Below are positions 59,524-64,000 of a stretch of DNA of 64,000 nucleotides, one piece after another. The stretch's first letter is position 1. Every line of letters begins with the position of its first letter. Below the pieces are notes generated by a model. The model saw only the letters and a program-made list of their open reading frames with translations, was not told the origin of the DNA and did not search any database. The position numbers were made by a program, and so were the translations under genes. This DNA is from CAWDZK01 sp963726615 (lineage in GTDB: Bacteria > Actinomycetota > Actinomycetes > JACCUZ01), in NCBI GenBank assembly GCA_963726615.1, contig CAVSCX010000011.1:496001-560000 (forward strand). The letters run 5' to 3'.

Positions 59524-59578
59524 CGGCTCGGCTCGGCTCGGCTCAGCTCGGCTCGGCTCGGCTCGGCTCGGCTCGGCT
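59524..59578. repeat. Pentanucleotide tandem repeat (CGGCT x 11)
   Basis: Eleven consecutive 5-bp units CGGCT, the fifth with one base change (CAGCT). It lies between the TfoX and VOC genes, about 100 bases before the latter's start. It is a candidate variable-number repeat. Confidence 0.95.
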
Positions 59579-59678
59579 CTGCCCGGCGCGGCCTCGTGTC
59601 CAGCTCGACCGATGAGTGGTTGTCCGTGGCCCGGTCTACGGTGCGGAGCATCAACCCCATCGACCCGAGGAGCCTGCC

Positions 59679-60098
59679 ATGGCGGCACGACTCAACCCCT
59701 ACATCAGCTTCGACGGCACCGCCCGCGAGGCGCTGGAGACCTACCAGCGCATCTTCGGCGGCGATCTGACGCTCACGACCTTCGGTGAGTTCGGCGCCGC
59801 GGAAGGCGGCAACGAGGACAAGATCATGCACGGCATGCTGGAAGGGCCCGGCGGGCTCGCGTTGATGGGGGCTGACACCCCACCGCAGATGAAGCACGAG
59901 CCCGGCAACAACATCTCGGTCAGCCTGAGCGGCGACGTCGACTCCGATGCCGAGCTCCGAGGCTACTTCGAGAAGCTCGCCGAGGGCGGCACGGTGACCG
60001 TGGCGATGGAGAAGCAGATGTGGGGCGACGTGTTCGGCATGTGCGTCGACCGGTTCGGCATCACCTGGATGGTGAACATCGCCCAGCCGACCGGCTGA
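59679..60098 (+). CDS. PhnB/VOC-family protein
   Basis: A 139-residue protein of the PhnB-like branch of the VOC superfamily: LNPYISFDGTAREALETYQR at the start, FGGDLTLTTFGEFG, and QMWGDVFGMCVDRFGITWMV at the end. It forms a beta-rich barrel dimer and probably binds a small molecule; the reaction is unknown. ATG at 59679 has GAGGAG upstream. The pentanucleotide repeat lies upstream. Confidence 0.9.
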   Translation: MAARLNPYISFDGTAREALETYQRIFGGDLTLTTFGEFGAAEGGNEDKIMHGMLEGPGGLALMGADTPPQMKHEPGNNISVSLSGDVDSDAELRGYFEKLAEGGTVTVAMEKQMWGDVFGMCVDRFGITWMVNIAQPTG

Positions 60099-60119
60099 CC
60101 CGTCGCTCGCGCAGGGGGA

Positions 60120-60147
60120 CCCTGGGCGTCGGGCCAGACGCCCAGGG
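60120..60147. terminator. Bidirectional hairpin terminator
   Basis: CCCTGGGCGTC (60120-60130) pairs perfectly with GACGCCCAGGG (60137-60147): an 11-bp stem and 6-base loop between the convergent PhnB-like and queA-like genes. Confidence 0.85.
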
Positions 60148-60163
60148 CACGCCCGGCCGGCCG

Positions 60164-61201
60164 TCAGGGCAGCAGCAGGGCGGAGTCGCCGAACTCGTGC
60201 CACAGGTAGCCCTCCGCGCGTGCCTCGGTGTAGGCCCGCGCGACCAGACGCTCGCCCGCGACCGCCGCCAGAAGGCTGCGGTGCGAGGCGCCTTCCTCGT
60301 GCCAACCCGTGACCAGACCGGTCACGGCCCGGGCCGGCCGGTCCGGGCCGAGCACCAGGTCGGTCCAGCCGTCGCCGGTGCAGACGGTGCCGTCGGGCTC
60401 CGCGACGGTCTCGAGTGCTCGGGTGACCGTCGTGCCGACGGCAACCACCCGCCCGCCACGTGCCCGGGTGTGGTTCACCAGGTCAGCGGTCGCAGGAGGG
60501 ACCACGAAGGGCTCGGGCAGCGGCGGCTCGCCCGGTTCCTGCGAGGACACCCCGGTGTGCAGGGTGATCGGCGCGACGCCGACCCCGGCGGTGACCAGGT
60601 CGGTGACCATCGCGTCGGTGAACGGGCGCCCCGCGCTGGGCATCTCGGCGCTGCCGGGAACCCGGCCGAAGACGGTCTGGTAGAGGTCTAGCGGCCAGTC
60701 GTCGGGCACGTAGGAGTAGGCGATAGGTCGGCCGTGCCGGGCGAGGTACTGCGGCACGTCGTCTGGGCCGACGAGGCTGGCCTGCCACAGCCGGGTAGCC
60801 GCCGGATCGGCATCCCGGTCCGGATAGGGCGCCACGACCTGGAGCCGCGCCCCCGGGAGCGACACGATGTCGCCGGCAGCGACGTCGCGCAGCGGTCCCG
60901 ACGCGCGCCGACCGGGCCGCAGCTCGACCGCCCAGGCACCGTCCGGAATGACGCCGGACATGTGCGCGGTGAGCGCCGCACCCGCCCGGGTGCCGTCGAC
61001 TGCGGCCGGCAGGGTCGCGGAGGTGTTCACCACGACAAGGTCACCGGCCCGCAGGTGCGCGGCCAGGTCGCGGAAGACCGCGTGGGACACCCCGGACGGG
61101 GAGGCGACGAGCAGCCGCACCTCGTCCCGGGCGAGTCCGCGCGCCTCCGGCGGCGTGCTCGCGTGGCGTAGGGGCGGGACGTGCAGCGCCTCGGCCGTCA
61201 T
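60164..61201 (-). CDS. QueA-like S-adenosylmethionine:tRNA ribosyltransferase-isomerase
   Basis: A 345-residue enzyme of the QueA family, which transfers ribose from SAM to 7-aminomethyl-7-deazaguanine in tRNA. DEVRLLVASPSG and DLAAHLRAGDLVVVNTSATL begin the fold; IAYSYVPDDWPLDLYQTVFG, SAGRPFTDAMVTDLVTAGVG, VAPITLHTGVSS and WHEEGASHRSLL are family features. No other queuosine gene (queC, queD, queE, tgt) is in the window and many actinobacteria do not make queuosine, so its substrate may differ. It is coupled to the SDR gene (ATGA). Confidence 0.85.
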   Translation of the reverse strand: MTAEALHVPPLRHASTPPEARGLARDEVRLLVASPSGVSHAVFRDLAAHLRAGDLVVVNTSATLPAAVDGTRAGAALTAHMSGVIPDGAWAVELRPGRRASGPLRDVAAGDIVSLPGARLQVVAPYPDRDADPAATRLWQASLVGPDDVPQYLARHGRPIAYSYVPDDWPLDLYQTVFGRVPGSAEMPSAGRPFTDAMVTDLVTAGVGVAPITLHTGVSSQEPGEPPLPEPFVVPPATADLVNHTRARGGRVVAVGTTVTRALETVAEPDGTVCTGDGWTDLVLGPDRPARAVTGLVTGWHEEGASHRSLLAAVAGERLVARAYTEARAEGYLWHEFGDSALLLP

Positions 61202-61893
61202 CGGGCCGCTGCGACGGTGAGCAGGTCGACCGCCCGGTACCGTCCGCTGGGTGGTCGGCGGTCCAGCAGCACCCGGAAGGCAGGGACCGCGACAGTGCCC
61301 GGCTCCGGCCGGTCCGAGATGTCCTCGCCCGGGAACGCCGCCTGCTGCATCGCCGTGCGCATGTCGCCCGGGTCGAACGCGTAGACCGACAGTGCCGGCT
61401 CCTCGACCGCCAGCACCGCCGAGAGGTGGTCCAGCGCCGCCTTGGCCGGGCCGTAGCCGCCCCAACCCTCGTAGGCCTCGGCGGCGGCGTCCGAGCTGAC
61501 GTCGACAACGACACCCCGGGCCGCGCGGAGCAGCGGCAGGGCCTCTCGCAGGAGGGCGTGCGGCGCAAGGACGTCGACGTCGTACACCCGGGCCAGCTCG
61601 TCGCTCGGATAGTCCGACAGGCGAGGCTGCGGGCTGGGTCCCAGGTAGCTGGCGTTGTTGACCAGCAGGTCGAGACCGCCGAGCTCGCTGGCCGCAGCGA
61701 CGAGCTCCCGGCGGTGCCCGGCCTCGGTCACGTCGCCGGCGACCAGCCGCGTGCGGTCGAGGCCGACGAAGGCCGAGGCGAGCACGTCGGCGTTGCGGGC
61801 GTCGAGCACCAGGGACCAGCCCAGGTCAGACAGCTCGTGCGCGAGCGCGCGGCCGAGGCCGCGCGAGGCGCCGGTGATCAGGGCGACAGTCAT
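61198..61893 (-). CDS. Short-chain dehydrogenase/reductase, SoxR-controlled
   Basis: A 231-residue SDR. VALITGASRGLGRALAHEL is the cofactor motif; LDLLVNNASY and YGPAKAALDHLS (Tyr and Lys) are catalytic. ATG at 61893 has AAGGAGAGG upstream. The promoter region contains TTGACC, then a SoxR box, then TAAGGAT with an 18-19-base spacer, the overlong form activated by MerR-type proteins. In Streptomyces, SoxR also targets an NAD-dependent dehydratase. It is coupled to the queA-like gene. Confidence 0.88.
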   Translation of the reverse strand: MTVALITGASRGLGRALAHELSDLGWSLVLDARNADVLASAFVGLDRTRLVAGDVTEAGHRRELVAAASELGGLDLLVNNASYLGPSPQPRLSDYPSDELARVYDVDVLAPHALLREALPLLRAARGVVVDVSSDAAAEAYEGWGGYGPAKAALDHLSAVLAVEEPALSVYAFDPGDMRTAMQQAAFPGEDISDRPEPGTVAVPAFRVLLDRRPPSGRYRAVDLLTVAAAR

Positions 61894-61939
61894 CAGGTTC
61901 CTCTCCTTGCACTCCGGGGTCGTCGTGAGCATCCTTAAA

Positions 61940-61957
61940 CATGAAGTTGACTTCAGG
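61940..61957. promoter_or_regulatory. SoxR box in the divergent SDR/soxR promoter
   Basis: CATGAAGTTGACTTCAGG matches the SoxR consensus CCTCAAGTTAACTTGAGG at 14 of 18 positions and has a perfect TGAAGT/ACTTCA core. On the minus strand it sits inside the 18-19-base spacer between TTGACC (-35) and TAAGGAT (-10) of the SDR promoter, the classic arrangement for MerR-family activation. Confidence 0.85.
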
Positions 61958-61982
61958 TCAAGCAACCGTCGAGGAGCACGTC

Positions 61983-62459
61983 GTGGACACCCGAGACCTT
62001 CTGACAGTCGGGGCTGTCTCGCAGCGCAGCGGGTTCGCCCCGTCCGCGCTGCGCTACTACGAGAGCGTCGGGCTGCTCCAGGCCGACCGGACAGCTGGTG
62101 GACAGCGCAGGTACCGGCGCAGCGTCCTGCGGCGGCTTGCGTTCATCCGGGCGGCGCGCAACATCGGCCTGTCCCTGGACGAGGTGGCCGAGGCTCTGGC
62201 GACCCTCCCCCGCGGGCGGACACCTACCAAGGCGGACTGGGCCGGCCTGAGCCGGTCCTGGCGAACCCGCCTCGACGACCAGATCGCCGGCCTGGTGGCG
62301 CTCCGGGACGGACTGGACTCGTGCATCGGCTGCGGGTGCCTGTCGCTGCGCACCTGCGCTGTCTCCAACCCGGGCGACGGGCCGGCGGTCGCCCGCGGCG
62401 CCGGACCGGGAGCGGCCTTCCTGCCGCCCTCCCTGCGCCGTCCTGTCGACGGCTCCTGA
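61983..62459 (+). CDS. soxR: Redox-sensing transcriptional activator SoxR
   Basis: A 158-residue MerR-family regulator with a [2Fe-2S] sensor. LTVGAVSQRSGFAPSALRYY is the DNA-binding helix-turn-helix, and the cluster ligands are C114, C117, C119 and C125 in CIGCGCLSLRTC, the invariant SoxR signature. The start is GTG at 61983 with GAGGAG six bases upstream; an earlier ATG at 61941 falls inside the SoxR box and has no ribosome site. The C-terminal tail is longer and Pro/Gly-rich compared with the enteric protein. It is divergent from the SDR gene it likely controls. Confidence 0.94.
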   Translation: MDTRDLLTVGAVSQRSGFAPSALRYYESVGLLQADRTAGGQRRYRRSVLRRLAFIRAARNIGLSLDEVAEALATLPRGRTPTKADWAGLSRSWRTRLDDQIAGLVALRDGLDSCIGCGCLSLRTCAVSNPGDGPAVARGAGPGAAFLPPSLRRPVDGS

Positions 62460-62527
62460 CGCCGGCCGGTCGCGCCGCTCGACGGCGCCGCCGCGTGCGC
62501 CCGCTTCCGCCGTAGGGGTGGCGGCAC

Positions 62528-62552
62528 GCAGGGTGAGCACCACTCACCCTGC
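62528..62552. terminator. Hairpin terminator after soxR
   Basis: GCAGGGTGAG (62528-62537) and CTCACCCTGC (62543-62552) form a 10-bp stem with a 5-base loop, 68 bases after the soxR stop. Confidence 0.8.
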
Positions 62553-62594
62553 TGGCCGAGTCTCCTCCGGGCCTCGACTGGGTACCGTCGGAGG

Positions 62595-63434
62595 GTGCAG
62601 GCACCGGACGCCCTCGAGCTGCGCCGACTCGCTCTCGCCGTGTCGGTGCTGCACGACGTCGACATCGTCCCGCTCGACGACGGTGTCCTGCTCACCGGGG
62701 ACGTGCCGATCGAGGTGACCTGGCTCGAGCTCCGGCGGGCCCTCGGGGGTGCCGACCCCGAGGAGGACCTGGCCCGGATCCGGGTCGAGGCCTGGCTGCG
62801 CGGCCGACGGATCGCCGCCGGCGTCCACCTCGACCACCTGCGCACGCAGGCCCGACCGGTCGGGCTGCCTGTCGACCACCCGATGCACCCCGGTTTGGAC
62901 TGGGTCCGGGAGCGCGTGCTCGGCGACGCGCTCGACCTCGGCTTCGGCTTCGTCGGCGTCGGCAGCGACCCCGACGAGGTGGTTGTCGTCCCGCAGGGAG
63001 CCCTGGACGCTGCCGGGGTCGACCCCGCCCCCTGGTGGCCGGTCGCCCGCGACTACCTGGAGCGGATGGGCGCGGTCGCTGCCCAGCGGCTGCGGAGCAA
63101 CCCGGTGCTGCGGCCGATCGGTGACTGCGACGTCGCCACCCTGCTCGGGTCGCGCACGCTGAGGGCGGCGCTGTGTGCGGAGGACGGGACCGGCATGAGG
63201 GCTGCTGCCGTCCCGATGCTGCGCCGCGGCTGGCTGGACCTGTCGCGCATCGACCCTGCCTTCACAGCGGCGGCAGCCGCGGCAACCCGGCCGGAGGAGC
63301 GTGGCTTCGCCCGCCCGGTGCTGCTCACCGCCGACGAGGTGGCACTCGCGCCTGACGGCGGCCGGCCGGCAGAGATCGTCCTGCGGGACGCCGCGGTCGA
63401 CTCTCCCTACCTGCGCTCGATGCTCTACCGCTGA
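62595..63434 (+). CDS. Conserved-looking hypothetical protein
   Basis: A 279-residue soluble protein with regular alpha/beta composition and no signal peptide or membrane segment. It contains LRRLALAVSVLHDVDIVPLD, PIEVTWLELRRALGGADPEE and a long C-terminal segment with ARPVLLTADEVALAPDG and RSMLYR. I do not recognise a domain. GTG at 62595 follows the soxR terminator; the next gene downstream is a cupin on the same strand. Confidence 0.75.
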   Translation: MQAPDALELRRLALAVSVLHDVDIVPLDDGVLLTGDVPIEVTWLELRRALGGADPEEDLARIRVEAWLRGRRIAAGVHLDHLRTQARPVGLPVDHPMHPGLDWVRERVLGDALDLGFGFVGVGSDPDEVVVVPQGALDAAGVDPAPWWPVARDYLERMGAVAAQRLRSNPVLRPIGDCDVATLLGSRTLRAALCAEDGTGMRAAAVPMLRRGWLDLSRIDPAFTAAAAAATRPEERGFARPVLLTADEVALAPDGGRPAEIVLRDAAVDSPYLRSMLYR

Positions 63435-63563
63435 GCAGTTCGGCGGCGGTTGACGCGACGGTCGGCGGTCGGCAGCCTCAGCAGAGGAGCCGCGGCCCAC
63501 CGCGCTGATGCCGATCGAGCAGCGCGTCGGCCGACCCAGGACCGACTACCTCTGGAGACGACG

Positions 63564-63953
63564 ATGCCGGCCGACCCCGCCGCACCTCTGACCCACAGCC
63601 CCGCGTCCGGTCACCTCGAGGTCGATCCGACCCCCGGCATGACGCGGCGGCGAGCCATCGACACCGGGAGCATGTGGTCGGGCACGGTGTCGACCTCCGC
63701 CGGCGCCGTCTCCGGCTGGCACCACCACGGCGAGCACGAGTCGACAATCTACGTCGTGAGCGGATCCCTCCACATGGAGTTCGGTCCGGGCGGCGCCGAG
63801 TCGTTCGACGCCGTCGCAGGGGACGTCGTGCACGTCCCCGCCGGCGCCGTCCACCGGGAGTCGAACCCGCTCGCCCGCGAGTCGCTGTTGTTCGTGGTTC
63901 GCTGCGGCCGCGGCCGGCCGACTCTCAACGTCGCCGGGCCTGCTGCCGGCTGA
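63564..63953 (+). CDS. Cupin-domain protein
   Basis: A 129-residue single cupin. The first cupin motif is GWHHHGEHESTIYVVSGSLHM (His ligands and Glu), and the second is AGDVVHVPAGAVHRESN with the last His. All four metal ligands are present, so it probably binds a divalent metal. Such small cupins are enzymes or binding proteins for various compounds; the role is unknown. ATG at 63564 has TGGAGA upstream. About 50 bases of non-coding sequence follow to the end of the window. Confidence 0.9.
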   Translation: MPADPAAPLTHSPASGHLEVDPTPGMTRRRAIDTGSMWSGTVSTSAGAVSGWHHHGEHESTIYVVSGSLHMEFGPGGAESFDAVAGDVVHVPAGAVHRESNPLARESLLFVVRCGRGRPTLNVAGPAAG

Positions 63954-64000
63954 CCGGCGTGCCTGTGACCGGATCGTGCCGGCGACCGCATCACGGCACT

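Noticed and set aside
61941..61982. An earlier ATG start for soxR
   Set aside because: It falls inside the SoxR operator, has no ribosome site, and the GTG at 61983 has GAGGAG and gives the usual protein length.

Overview
The window is chromosomal DNA from a very GC-rich actinobacterium (Actinomycetota). The evidence is third-position G/C throughout, frequent GTG starts and GTGA/ATGA overlaps, and several typical actinobacterial gene sets: the [4Fe-4S] CysH sulfate branch, the coproporphyrin-dependent heme genes hemE/hemY/hemQ, a DUF3000-regulator-RNase D block, and a stand-alone LigD-type polymerase with LigC. I could not place it to genus. I see no insertion sequence, phage, CRISPR array or rRNA. 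Almost every base between 5 kb and 64 kb is coding.

Layout. 1-2.5 kb (minus): a PabB-type chorismate enzyme, cut by the window edge, and histidine ammonia-lyase. 2.6-2.85 kb: tRNA-Gly, tRNA-Cys and tRNA-Val. 2.85-5.0 kb: an unusual sparse region with only two small ORFs and many perfect hairpins, followed by an orphan Flp-type pilin. 5.3-14.7 kb: ligase B, a secreted protein with a degenerate M14 peptidase fold, a flavin disulfide reductase, a histidine phosphatase, RsgA, a BrkB membrane protein and an AidB-like dehydrogenase. 14.8-19.6 kb: a sulfur assimilation operon (leader peptide, sulfite reductase, zinc-ribbon mini-protein, CysH, CysG, CbiX). 19.8-31 kb: GlyA, then glgX-treY and treZ for glycogen debranching and trehalose synthesis, with a GGDEF-EAL protein and a PPK2 kinase between them on the other strand. 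31-40 kb: a RibD-like reductase, DNA ligase C, a large S8 protease, a stand-alone NHEJ polymerase, MsrB and a PAP2 phosphatase. 40-45.6 kb: HemQ, HemY and HemE. 45.7-52.7 kb: DUF3000, a LuxR regulator, RNase D, an iron permease behind a probable IdeR site, a cupredoxin lipoprotein, an AlkD-like repair protein, a methyltransferase and a CDF exporter. 52.8-56.2 kb: fadA-fadB beta-oxidation operon. 56.2-64 kb: small enzymes and secreted proteins, and a divergent SoxR/SDR-QueA locus with a clear SoxR box.

The genes group into sulfite reduction with siroheme supply, storage-carbon conversion to trehalose, late heme synthesis, DNA end-joining and alkylation repair, and iron uptake. The most notable observations are the conserved-looking Cys leader peptide, the SoxR box controlling an SDR-queA pair, the hairpin-dense region at 2.9-5.0 kb, the long cruciform after cbiX, the inactive-looking M14 protein, and an EfeO-like protein without its M75 domain. 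I did not find a clearly new multi-gene system.
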